Shown here piece after piece: positions 43,592 through 55,354 of a stretch of DNA of 64,000 nt. Location of the stretch: the NCBI GenBank assembly GCA_038503035.1, contig JAVSML010024257.1, forward strand, positions 248,001 to 312,000, given 5' to 3'. The DNA comes from Crocodylus rhombifer. Lineage: Eukaryota > Chordata > Crocodylia > Crocodylidae. The notes below the pieces were generated by a model. That model was not told the origin of the DNA and made no database searches. It worked only from the letters and a program-made list of their open reading frames with translations. A program made the translations under genes and the position numbers. How positions within the stretch are numbered: position 1 is the stretch's first letter; each line of letters opens with the position of its first letter.

Positions 43592-44575
43592 TTCATAGAT
43601 TTCATAGACATTAGGGCTGGAAGGGACCTCGGAAGATCATCGAGAAGGTGTTCAATGTAGGTGCTTGAACCACCTCCGATGGCAGGCTGTTCCAGACCTT
43701 GGGGGCTCAGACAGTAAAGAAATTTTTCCTTATGTCCAACCTGAAACGGTCTTGCAGTAGTTTATAACCATTCAACCTTGTCATCCCTTGGGGCGCTCTG
43801 GCGAACAATCGTCACCCCTGATAAACTTATAGGTGGCCATCAGATCACCCCTGAGCCTGTGCTTTTCCAGGCTAAAGAGCCCCATGACTCTCAGCCTGTC
43901 TTCGTAAGGTCTGTTTTCCTGACCTCTGATCATGCATGGCTCTCCTCTGGACTCTCTCAAGCTTCTCCACATCCTTTTTGAATTGTGGAGCCCAAAACTG
44001 GATGCAGTACTCCAACTGTGGCCTCACCAAGGCTGAATACAAGGGGAGAATGACATCCCAGGATTTGCTTGAGAAGCATCTATGGATGCAAGCCAGCGTT
44101 TTGGTTGCTTTACTAGCTGCAACATCGCACTGAAGCTCATGTTCATCTTGTGGTCAATGATGACCCCCAAGTCTCTTTCTTCCATAGTGCTAGCCAGCGT
44201 AGCACTGCCGAACCTGTAAGGACGCTGCGGGTTTTTCCTCCCAAGGTGGAGAACCTTGCATTTTTCAGTGTTAAACACCATCAGGTTCTCATCCGCCCAT
44301 TTGCTGAGCCTGTCCAGGTCAGCCTGGATCGTCCTCCTGTCTTCAGGTATGGATGCTTTGCCCCAAAGTTTGGTGTCATCGGTGAACTTGGCCAGTCCAC
44401 TTCTGACTCCAATGTCCACATCACTAGTTGGAATTCAGTTGCAGCCTTGCCTTTGCTTGTTTGCTCCCTGCAGGACCAGACCAGTGCAGAAAATTCCTCC
44501 TTGGAGGTGAATCCCATTATCCATCCTTTGTAGGCCTTTCTTTTTAGCCTTAGGAGGTCTGCTAGATCCCTGGAG
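43592..44575 (-). mobile_element. CR1-6: internally deleted CR1
   Basis: The 3' tail TTTCATAGATTTCATAGACA matches CR1-1. Moving 5' on the minus strand come the ORF2 C-terminus (QENRPYEDRLRVMGLFSLEK), KCKVLHLGRKNPQRPYR and FTDDTKLWG. Then at about 44,430 the sequence jumps to the linker SREQTSKGKAATEFQL and DLADLLRLKRKAYKGW. About 0.9 kb of RT (fingers and the first part of the palm) is therefore deleted relative to CR1-1. A second deletion removes most of the 3'UTR after GATCATCGAG. Confidence 0.87.
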
Positions 44576-45303
44576 AGGGATCTAGGGTCATGGACAGGTC
44601 CCAGCCCTGCACCCCAGTTGGGCAATTGAGGCATGATACTTGGAAGGAGCTGCAGGGGTGGGGCAGGTCCCAGCCTCCTGCCCTGATCTGCCAGTAAGGC
44701 AGCTAGTAGTGAGCCCTCGGCTGGGTAGTGAGTTGCCTCCTGAGCCACGGGCTTAGCTGCCCCACTGGTGTATCAGGTCCCCTCCCCTGAAGCTCTTTCC
44801 AAATTCCCTCACCCGATCAGGGAGCCAGGGCTGGGAGCTCCTTGCTGCCAGGGCAGGGGGACATTGGCAGCCCCCCCAGAGACAGGGAGCTAATTGACAC
44901 CTTCTAAGTCCACAAGAAATCTGGTTTAGTCCTGTTCCAAAAGTTTCAGTGAAAAAAAAATTAAATAAAACCAATCAAAGGTCATTTATTAGAATATTAG
45001 AACCAGCCATCTATAAATGTTAGGCATAGATGGGCTGGAAGGAAATTTGAAGAACTCAGCAAATTCAAGAAGATCTTTTGCCAATCTGTATGCCACCCTC
45101 CTCTCACCCCTCGAGTCTCCCCAGTCAGTATAGGTGAAAGAATCTAAGTTGTGCTATCACAGTTAGCCAGATAGACTTTGGGATAAATGTTTGTTTTCAT
45201 GTTTGAAGTGCAAGCAAATAAAAAGTTGGGCTGTAGACCTGTTTCTGCCTTTTTTATAATTAGTCTACTCACAAGGTAGTATGATAAATATGATATGATA
45301 AAT
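44576..45303. other. Unique DNA, no gene seen
   Basis: GC-rich at first, then AT-rich; nothing recognised. Confidence 0.4.
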
Positions 45304-45455
45304 ATGGAAGCAATGGATTATGAAGATGGATGCGGTCAGTGTGTGGGGCTGGTTGCAGGGTGACTCCCAGACCGTGTCACCATGATGCCCCAACGAGGAC
45401 CTTCCTGGAGTGGTGCCCTTCAGGAACCATGGAAGCAATGGATTATGAAGATGGA
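45304..45455. repeat. 27-bp direct repeats flanking 98 bp
   Basis: ATGGAAGCAATGGATTATGA plus AGATGGA occurs identically at 45,304-45,330 and 45,429-45,455. The 98 bp between is GC-richer than its surroundings. This is either a tandem duplication of about 125 bp or an insertion with an unusually long target duplication. Confidence 0.9.
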
Positions 45456-47358
45456 GGTGTGCTGATACTTTAATGCAAGGTCCTGATGGAAATTATGCTC
45501 GCATATCATATACTCACATTATGTGTGACTGTAACAACTATTTGTGAGTAACAGAGACACTGTTGCTAATAGGGCCTATGACAGTGAGGCTACTAAGGCT
45601 ACTTTGCACTATTTGGAAGTTTGGAAGCTTGGGAGTACACTACAATTTTGTTCAGCTTGGACCTTGTGCACTTACCCATCTGATTTCTTCATTAGATATA
45701 ATGAGAACTACAGTACAAGAAAAATCCTGGAACATGAGGGAAATTAATAGTGTGTGGAAGGAACTCTATATTTACCCTTTTTCCTTTGTCCATCTTGGTG
45801 TACTGAGGTGAAATATCCCAGTATTAGAAAAATTGCCATACTAATCTCCAACAAGGGGAGTCTTGTTGATGGCTGAGTATATTTAAATTAGGGAATGTAG
45901 TTTCTCAAGACACAGTAAAAGGACAGTATTGTTAACTGTCAGTGCCCATAACTTAGTAGGTAATTGCAGACATGCATGAGCTATGCTCATGACTGATTAA
46001 ACTGATTTACTCAGTAATTGAAGGCTTTCTGTAATATCTATACTATGTTATTTTCAAACAATAGAAGAGTAAGGGCTAATGGCTATTCTCCCTGTGTGGA
46101 AATAAATCATCTTGCTATTATAAAGCAAAAGCATTGTGTTTTGCCAGACTTGCAACAAGGAAATCATTATCTGTCTAGCCTGTAAACTGGAAATTATAAT
46201 CTGTATATCCAGAATTAAAAATCTAATTAAAACATTATTATGGGTTCAAAAGAAATAATGGGGCAGGGGGAAGAATAACTTTGGGCCCCACCAGGGCAAG
46301 GGTTCAATCCCACACCCACTGAATTACTAGTCCACCTTTCTTCAGTCTACCTTGCTCCTTCAAGGGTTGCTTTATTGGCCATAGGGAAATCACCAGAGCA
46401 TGCCAGTGCTGATCGCTTCTGTCCAATAGGGAGCATGAATGAGAGACAAAAAGCATAGGTGGGACACCCCTCAGTGGTCCTCAGCTTTTACATTAATCCC
46501 TGGCACCCAAATTATTTTAGAGTAGTCTTCAGACCAATTCTCAATACCACCAGGTTTTGTGGGGCTCAAAAAGGTGGATTATAACCAATTTTACACCTTC
46601 CTTCTGTGCACTTTGTATTTTTTGTACTCAGCTAAACATTTGTCCCATTTTATCTTCAATGAAAGCAGAACCTAGCCTTTGTTTATTATCTATTTTCTAC
46701 AAGAGCAAGATATGTCAAGCTATAAAAAAAATTTCACTATTATGTACTTAAAATAATGGCAGCCCCCAGGAAGCCTGTGTCACTGCTGTTGGTGCTGCAG
46801 TCAAAACCACTGTTAAAGGAGATCAGTGAGCATTTCCCTCACACCTCCCCCTTCTCCCACTGCCCAGGGTGCCGAAATTCTGCCCGTATTGGCTGGCTTA
46901 TTGATGGACAGATGGTGCCCTGAATTGGGTATACAGAGAAGAAAATATCTGTTTAATTTGGCATTTTCCCACAGAAAATCTATCACTGTTGAAATTCTGT
47001 GCTTCAGGATCTGATTTGGTGAGGTGCTGAGCTCTTTCTGATTTCAGTGGGAATTGAAAATAGTTATCACTTTCCAGAAAGCAATCCATGCCTGGAAAGT
47101 TTGGGGTTAAAATAAGTCTCAAGACTTAAATATTTAAGGCTGGCATTGGCAAAGCTGTTTTGATACTTGCATAATGCTTATCTAGTGATACCAGCTTCTA
47201 GCTTTCACAAGCAGTAAAATTAATCTTCCTAACAGAAAAATCAACAATGTTGCAAATACATTTTAGGAACAAACACAATTTCATGCACAAATTTAGCATA
47301 AGTGATATACTTTCTTAATTTTGGAAAGCATCTATAATTCCCATGTCTCCCATTCATT
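45456..47358. other. AT-rich unique DNA, no gene seen
   Basis: No coding or repeat feature supported. Confidence 0.45.
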
Positions 47359-47875
47359 GGATGTGTCTACACATGCAATTAATAGGCACTTGTACACAAT
47401 GCCATTAACGTGTACATGTGACAAAAATGTCACTTTGTGTGGCTTAATGGTGTCACACTATGCTCAAGAGTTTGGGGTTTTTTTTAAATGACTTTCCATC
47501 ATTGCAAACTAAACTACATCTGGATTTAGTTAAAGTTAAACAATGCATTGCAGCTGTCAGTTCACCTCCTGGCCATGGGAGAGATGGGAAGGCTCCACAG
47601 AAAAAAGGATCAGACCCCTCACTGCTTCTGTCTTCAGTGGGTGTCTGCAGCCCCACTGACATTTTAAAGCATGGGGATGCTGATACATGAGACACCAGGA
47701 GGCTGCTGGAGCATTGTAATAGCCACACTTCAACAGACTCAGCTAATCAAGTTTGCTCTAATGTGCTGGAATTCCATCATGATGGAGCAGCCTTCACGCT
47801 TGTATGTAGGCGCCGATTGGTACTAAATGTAATACACAGTAGGAAAAATGCATGAATGAATATGTAGATACACCC
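47359..47875. mobile_element. Foldback MITE of the GGGTGCATCTACAC family
   Basis: The left end GGATGTGTCTACACATG pairs with the right end, whose complement is GGGTGTATCTACATA. The segment 47,689-47,790 is an inverted homologue of about 47,965-48,055 outside the element, so two related foldback copies are adjacent here. Noncoding. Confidence 0.6.
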
Positions 47876-48053
47876 ACTGACACACTCAGAACTGCTGCTT
47901 AGGTACTACTTATCCCTGAAGGTACATAAACTCTGTAGCCCTATGGGCACCTGGAGATATGAATGGAGGCTGCTCTGATGTCCGGTAATTACAATGCATT
48001 GGAGCAGACTTGATTAATTGAGTGTGTTGGAGCATGGTAATAAGTGTGCTTCA

Positions 48054-48182
48054 CTTCTCATGTATCCATGTCCCCACACATCAAAATGGTGGTGGGGTAC
48101 TTAAACTAAAACTTGTTTGACAAGCTTTAGTTAAAGTGCCCCCACTACCATTTTGCAGCATGGGAATATGGATGCATGAGAC
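48054..48182. repeat. Near-perfect hairpin of about 130 bp
   Basis: TCTCATGTATCCATGTCCCC, CAAAATGGTGGTGGGG and TTTAAACTAAA-type sequence on the left pair with TTTAGTTAAAGTG, CCCCCACTACCATTTTG and ATGGATGCATGAGA on the right; the turn is near ACTTGTTTGACAAGC. It looks like a small foldback transposon or the core of one related to the 47.4-kb element. Confidence 0.8.
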
Positions 48183-48362
48183 ATGGTGGGCACTTTAATC
48201 AGAGATGCTCTAAATAAAGCACGCCCACTTCCTGGAGCATGTGTAAAAATGCCATATGTGACTAAGTTTCCACTGGTGAGCCTGTACAAAGTGATGAAAA
48301 GGGTGTTGTTACCCATTAGCCTAACGCTAATACTAAGCGCTCTTAATACTGGATTGTCCACA

Positions 48363-49136
48363 TGTTAAAGCAGCAGTGGGCAGAATGATGGATCCAGCCA
48401 GTGGCTGGACTCTATTTCACAGCAGCCCCTGCCCATGTAGCTTGTGCCAGTGTCCATGGAGACTCCAGCAGCAGCTGCGCTGTGATAGCACAAAGCCGGG
48501 GTTTTTGTGGAAACTAGACCCAGCAGCTGTGGTAGGCAGTGGATCGTGGTTCTGCCCTGGGTCTTTGCAGCAGTGACATTGTGGCCTGGAGGTGGGACAG
48601 AGCCATGATCCACTACCTGCATGTCCCTGCCTGGGGCATGCAGGCTGCAGATCACGGCTCTGCCTTGGCTCTGGACCATGCTGTCACAACTGTAAGATCC
48701 CAGCCCAGCTCTGGAGCAGCTCCACACCCTGTTGCATGCCCTGCTAACAGGGGCAGTGCTAAGGGGAGAACTGAGGGGGCTATAGGCAATGCAAAATTCC
48801 CTGTAGCCCCCTGTAGCCACCTTTCCCAGTGGTGCCACTGCCACCACCACTGCTGCCTGCCCTGCACAGGCGGCAGCAGCTGAGCCTGCCCCACTCCCAC
48901 CTGCAGCACAGCCCCACTTCAGCACCCCCACCAGGAAGAGGTTGGTGCCACTACTGCCTGCTAGCACACTGGGGCCAGACTTCACAGAAACCCCAGCCAC
49001 ACACTATCACAATGGGGCTGCTGGGGTCTCCATGGAAACCAGCCCCAGCCACACAGGCAGGGGCTGCTGGGAAATGGAGTCCACTGCTGGCTAGATCTGG
49101 CTCATGAGCCGGACTTTGCCTGTCTCTGGTTTAAAG
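48363..49136. mobile_element. hAT-like foldback element (758 bp)
   Basis: The element spans 48,371-49,128. Left end CAGCAGTGGGCAGAATGATG; complement of the right end CAGAGACAGGCAAAGTCCGG. Possible target duplication TGTTAAAG / GTTTAAAG (six of eight). Subterminal CAGCAGCCCCTGCC on the left pairs with GGCAGGGGCTGCTG on the right. No transposase. Confidence 0.6.
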
Positions 49137-52100
49137 CATAAAAACTAGTGCTAAGCACCTTCTAGGAATCTTGAAATTATGCCACTACAGGCAAGGATTA
49201 CCTTTGAGTTGTGCTACAGTAACATGTGACTGCTCCACTGAAATAAAATGACCAATTTTCTGTCCTCCAGCATCCCAGGATGCAGTGTCTCCTCCCCAAC
49301 CCCCTTATTCTGTGTGGACAAACATTCCACCCCACAGCCTCTACTGCCCAGGGGTGGTGCTGGCATTAAGCTTCCTACTCCCAGGGTAGGTGACCCTGAG
49401 AAGTCCACCAGCAGTGCAAGCCAGCTATTACCTACCTTCCTTCATCAAACAGAGGCAATTGGGGCAGAGAATGAGCCAAAAGATGTCTCCCCTGAACCAC
49501 ATCAGGCAGGCATCAAACTGGAGTTGTGGTGAGATGCTGGGGAGAGGAGAGGACCATCATCAGCACTGCCTAGGTGAATCCCTGCAAAAACATCTTTCCC
49601 CACTTCTGTCAGCTCCCTGGGACAGCATGGCCCTGCTGACCAATTCCCCAGCCCCACCCTCTGACCCAATCCCAATTCATTAGACTTTTTTTCTACTATT
49701 ATTCTTTTTACTTCTTTCATTTTATCCATTTTTTAAAAAAAACTTACTTCAATGGCTGGCTGACTTCATATCACCACAGCCCCTGTTCCCTATTGCCTCT
49801 CTGCCTCTCAGCTCCGTGCTCTCACTCCCACAAGCCATCACTCCCACCCTAACCTAGTAGTCTAGAAGCCAGTCACCACTATGACTCTTAAACTAAGGAC
49901 AGATGTTTAAAAGCTTGAGGCAGAAGTGTTGTAAGTATCTCATTTTACTCAAAGCACTCTAGATTAGGTTGGAAATGAACAGAATAGGCATTTGCTGTTC
50001 AGTGGCGGGGGGGGCTTAAAGCTTGCCTGCACTGGCTGAGGACAGCAGGCTGGGGGCACTCCCGCATGCTCCCCAGAAGGCTGCCGGAGAATACTGAGCC
50101 CAGTCGAACCCAGCAGAGCTGCTGTCCACCCCTGATTGACCAGCTGACTGCTCTCAGTGCTGGTGGCTTGAGGGTGTGGGGGGGGATAGAGCCTCCCCCA
50201 CCTTGCCGGCTTGGGTCCTGTGGGGAGCCAGGCCAGGTAAGTGCAGTGGCCAGGGCTTCATTTCCTCTCCCCTTCACCCCAGCCTCCTGGCAGCTGCACA
50301 GCAGCTTTCTCATATGTGCGGATCTTGGGGGAGGACGGGAACACAGCTCCCTGACATCTGGACCCTTCTCCCCCAGCTTGCTGGTTTAGGTCTTGGGGAG
50401 TGGACTGGGCCAGACCCATGTGGCAGGGGGCTCAGTTCCCCCCCCAGCCATCCCCAGTTTCCAGCACAGCAAAAGCCACATGTGGCTCCAAGCTGCAGCC
50501 ATCAGGAGGCTGGCTACTATGGAGCCAAGTGGGTCCTCCCAAGACTCAAGCAAGCTGGGGGGAGCCTGCACAGCAAGTGGGCTCTGTTCCCTGCCCCTCC
50601 CCCCCCACACCTGACTGCATAGGAAGGAAACAGAGTCTTTTCTGTCTCCTCTCTGTGACAGCCTGGAGGTGAGGCTGAGCCAATGCTTGCTTAGAGCAGA
50701 CAGGCACTGCCTGAGGCTAGCAGGCTGCCCAGTGAGGGGCCCCTGGGCTGCGGGCAGAACGTGACCTATCCTGACTTGCAATGGGATCTTGTACAGATGT
50801 TTGATAAAGCACTTTAACCTGAGCCAGATACCACATCCATCCAGGGCTAACTTAGAGCCAGGTCCACCATTTTAAGCTATCAGTTGTATGTGATATGCAC
50901 ATCTGTTTGGTTAATGCTGTAGAGCACTTTCTGAGCACTCACAATTAATGTAGCATCTTTATGCAGCCTTAGTCATGCCCTTGCTCACCAGCCCTCTAGT
51001 GGCAAGTAATAGCTGTGCAGACCAGAGATGGTATTAAGCCTTAAAGTGTGACTGCTCTAAGCTTGTGCTAACATTTACACCACGCAACAATCCACAACAC
51101 TTAGTAGCGTGTAAATTTACCCTCAGATCTAGGGACCTTGAAGTGGGATTCTCACAGTAGGTGTTCTCCTTCTCTACCTTAGCAGTGGGGTCCAATCGCC
51201 TGCTCAGGGGTGTGTGTGTCCCTGCCCTATCACAGAATAACATAGTGGTAAAGGAACACTGGGATGTGCTTTTGAAGATGGGTTTGAAGGTCTTGCTTTT
51301 AATCAGGCGTAGGTAGGTTAAACTCAGCTCTTTCTGCAAACAGTTTTAGGCTCAGCATTTCATACGTTTTTTTAAAGAGGAAAATACCCAGGCTTTTTAA
51401 TCTTGCTCTCTTTTTAAAAAAATCTGTCCCTGGCTCCTGAAAAATAAGTACATGAAGTTAAATAGAAACCAGTTTGGAAAAACCTGTCAAAGCAATGTTT
51501 TGTGCTCCCTCTGCTGGCTGTATTATAGCTATAGCATTTGATATAAGCAAATAAGCTTCTGGGCACAAATATATGTTTTAAGTGATCTGCCCCTATACCA
51601 GCTTTGTGCTGTGATAGACCTCATGTCACACAAAGGTTAGTCTGCATCACACTTTAGATGAGAATTCCAAGGAACACCTACCTAACCATTGTAGAGTGTG
51701 TTATTACTGTCTTCCATCATGAGACTGCCTTAAACATGGAGAGATTAGAAAAATTGAGAGTGATTACATGCCTCACAGGTGGAATAGATTCTGACTCCTC
51801 CTCTGCTGGGATTGACAGGTGAAATTGTAAATTATTATTATTGCTTAATCAAAAACTAATAGCAAAAGAGATTTTACTACAAAGCACCTGGGAAGCCAAT
51901 ACACACGCTGGCATTCTAAAAACATTAAAAGCTAATTAGAAACACCCCCAGACAATCTTCTTTGAATATTTTGCATGGCCTGTTGCCTTCTAACATAAGA
52001 ATACACACTTCTCCAAATTAATACTGAAGTTTCATATGAGACGACCAACCATATTTCAAAATGGTAGTTACTGAACAACCCCCTGATGAGATATTTCAGA

Positions 52101-53184
52101 GATTGTAGTGGTGGTTTCTTAACTCCAGTCCTGAGTAATAAAACCTAGAAACAATGCATGATGCCATTAAAGTTATCTTTATGAAGTAGAATTACATTAA
52201 AAGCTAGTTATCCAACACACTAAGGAGGATTTATAGGCCAAAAATTATGATTATCCAACATACCTTGTCAACAACTTGTTATTCTTGTAATCAGAATACC
52301 AGAGCTTACTCTATGGAAAACAAGTTGCTACCTCTTTTATTACAGTGTGGGTACAATGATGGCATTATGCACTTCAGTCACCTACTGACAGTAGCTAAAG
52401 TTCAGTGGAACTGAGTTTTCTAATGGATGAAATTGCTCTTAGGTTTCCTTAGTACACATGAGAAAATTGCAAGGAATTCCCATATATGCCCTGAACAAGG
52501 GATTCTTGGCTGAATAAAGCCTCCTGCATTTTATTAAAACTGTTAGTTTAAGATGATCCTCTCTAATGGTGTACTGTGATCTTGGCTTATGTTGTCCACT
52601 TGACTTTTTTAATACTTCCTTTTAATTATCGTTCTTTTATCTGGAGCTTAATTTTAACACGTAGGTCTCCACAGGAATTGATTTTAGAACATGTCTTTCT
52701 TAGTAATTTCTCTCTTTTTTAAAAAAAGAGAAAAAAACCATTGATTTTCTGTCATGTAAAGTTGACAAGAGTAAGAACACACTGGGTTCTTTTTTCTCCT
52801 TTTATCTAAGCAACAAGTATAATCTCTCTAGTCCTCAATAAAGAGTTAGACACAGAAAATGTAAATTCATGTCAAAGAAGATGAGAGAACAAACCACATG
52901 TGGAAAGTGTTAGCCACATCACTTAATGCAGGCTTGGAGCTTATAATGGATATAGAATAGGCCAAATGATGATTACCTGGGGTGGAATCATCTGAAGGGC
53001 TGTAAATGAAATGGGTGTGTCAAGACAGGATATGGTGCTAGGAATCACAGTGAACAATGAGCAGCTCAGCCTTCATTACAATAATCATTAGCAACCTGTA
53101 GAATGAGGATTGCCCTAAGTGACTAGTGGGAGTGACAGAGAGGAGGGAATCCACAGGCCAGGCCATAGAGGTGGTTAGGGCTCC
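49137..53184. other. Mostly unique DNA; no gene seen
   Basis: 49,980-50,800 is GC-rich with loosely repeated CTTGCCGGCTTGGGTC-like units and shadow frames. At about 51,108-51,121 GTGTAAATTTACCC resembles a right terminus of the GGGTGCATCTACAC MITE family without a clear partner. 51,130-53,180 is AT-rich and featureless apart from a TTTTTTAAAAAAAG palindrome near 52,718. Confidence 0.4.
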
Positions 53185-54260
53185 CACAGCATTCTTGCAA
53201 GCAAGTTAAGGAAGTACGGGTTGGATGAATGATGCATAGAAAGAGGGCTGAATAATTAGGCTCAACGGGTAATGATCAATGACTCGATGTCTAGTGGGAA
53301 GGTGGTATTAAATGGAGTGCCCAGGAGTTGGTCCTGGGACCAGTTTTGTGCAATGTCTTCATTAATGACCTGGAAGATGGGATGGAGTTCATCCACAGCA
53401 AGTTTGTGGATGACACCAAGCTGGGAAGAATGAGAGTAGGGCTAGGATTCAGAGTGACCTAGACAAATTGGAGGATTGGGCCAAAAGACACTTCATGAAA
53501 TTCAACAAGGACAAGTTCAAATTCCTGCACTTAAGACAGAAGAATCCTATGCACCGCTATAGGTTTGGGATCAACTGGCTAAGCAGCAGCTTTGCAGAAA
53601 AGGACCTGGGGGTTACAGTGGACAATAAGTTGAATATGAGCCAGCAGTGTGCCCTTGTTGCCAAGAAACTAGCAACATAGTGGGCTGTGCATTGCCAGTA
53701 GTGTTCCTGTTTATTCAGCCCTGGTGAGGTCACATCTGGAGTACTGTGTCCAGCTTTGGGCCCCCCACAATGGAAAGGATGTGGACAGATTGGAGAGAGT
53801 CCAGCAAAGGGCAGTGACAATGGTTATGGGGCTGGGGCACATGACTTATGAGGAGAGGCTGAGGGAACTGGGCTTTTTTAGTCTGCAGCAGAGAAGACTA
53901 AGGGGGATTTGATAGCAGCCTTTAACTACCTAAAGGGGGGGGAGGGGTCCAAAGAGGATGGAGCTAGAGTGTTCTCAGTGTTGGCAGATGACAGAACAAG
54001 GAGCAATGGTCTCAAGTTGCAGTAGGGGAAGTTTAGGTTGGATATTAGGAAAAAAACCTTTCTTATTAGGAGGGTGGTGAAGAACTTGAACAAGTTACCT
54101 AGCATGGTGGTGGAATCTCCATCCTTGGAGGTTTTAAAGCCCTGACTAGACAAAGCCCTGGCTGAAATGATCTTGTTGGGAATGGTCCTACTTTGAGTAT
54201 GGGGGTTGACTAGATGACCTCCTGAGATCCCTTCCAACCCTAGTTTTCTGTGATTCTATA
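53185..54260 (+). mobile_element. CR1-7: older CR1 with avian-type tail
   Basis: It begins in the RT palm (GCTCAACGGGTAATGATCAA region, then a VLGPVLCNVFINDLED-like reading) and runs through FVDDTKLG, FNKDKFKFLHLRQKN and [19 protein letters not shown] to a 3' end with CCTTCCAACCCTAG and TGATTCTAT. The TGATTCTA terminal octamer type matches bird CR1 tails, unlike the other copies here. Many frameshifts; open blocks are 53,468-53,680 and 53,724-53,912. Confidence 0.85.
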
Positions 54261-55350
54261 CCTTCTCATAGCTGCATGTGGCTTCCAAATCTGGAATCTC
54301 TTAGTGCTGTGGAACTGCACTGGTTTCCCTGTATCAGGCCCATCTATGTCTATAGAAAAACTCACAAGGCTGAAAATGCATGTTAGAAACAAAAGAATTA
54401 GAATCCGATCTCTGCAAGCTGCATGTCTGCAGGCCAAATAATTTAATTTGATTGTTGATTCTTTACACCTACTAATTCACTCTTTCATACATCAGTTTCT
54501 TGTAAAAGCAGTTTTAGAATTGTTTCAGATGTCCTAATACTTTCTCTATCAGCTATATTCCATATTAAAGTTCCTGATTCAAACACCTGAAATAGAATTA
54601 ACTCATCCACCGGAACACTAGAGGCTTGAAAGTTATCAGTTGGAACAGCAGACCCACTCCAGCTAATTGATATGTGGCCCACAAGCTGTGATGTTACCCT
54701 GCGTACTAACAAAGAGACAAGACACAATGAGACTTCTTAGGCCTATACACAAGGCCCACATTCAGCCACATTTTAGCATGAAAAATTTAAAACAGGAAGA
54801 TGCATAAATGGTCCATTATGATTCCCAGAATAGAAGCAACAGTTACTCTGCTTGGCAGTCCTAGTGTTAGAGTGGGCATTTGCTGGACAATTAATCTAAT
54901 CAGGATCCATGCTTGGAGGTGGGACCTTGGTTTTATTTAATACCTGCTGCATCATTTTTCCCTTTCCAGCAACTTCCAATATTTCAGTGGTTTACTAATA
55001 CAATCTAGTGTCAGTTGGAGTTAATTTAGCAATATGTATAGATCTAGCTCTTGAATTTGCATCCTATTAAGTAAAACATATATGCCATATCCATTTTCCA
55101 TAATTCTAAATCTTATTTCCAAAGCATATAATTATTGCAGTTACCATATGACAGATACCATTATCATTGACTCTCTGACAGCTCTATCATCCTGAGCCAT
55201 GACCATAATTTCACATAGGAATAAATCTATAGCCTCTTTATCTTTCATTAATTATACTTTAGCTCTCACAGGTTATGTAAATTCTGTCTTTGTTTAACTT
55301 TAAATGACATCACACAGTTTCTGTAGGGGAAAGGGATTTACTCTTGAACA
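54261..55350. other. AT-rich unique DNA, no gene seen
   Basis: Nothing recognised. Confidence 0.4.
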
Positions 55351-55354
55351 GTAG

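Noticed and set aside
50176..50781. Open frames of 131-148 codons on both strands
   Set aside because: Low-complexity GC-rich DNA with overlapping frames on both strands and no family resemblance.
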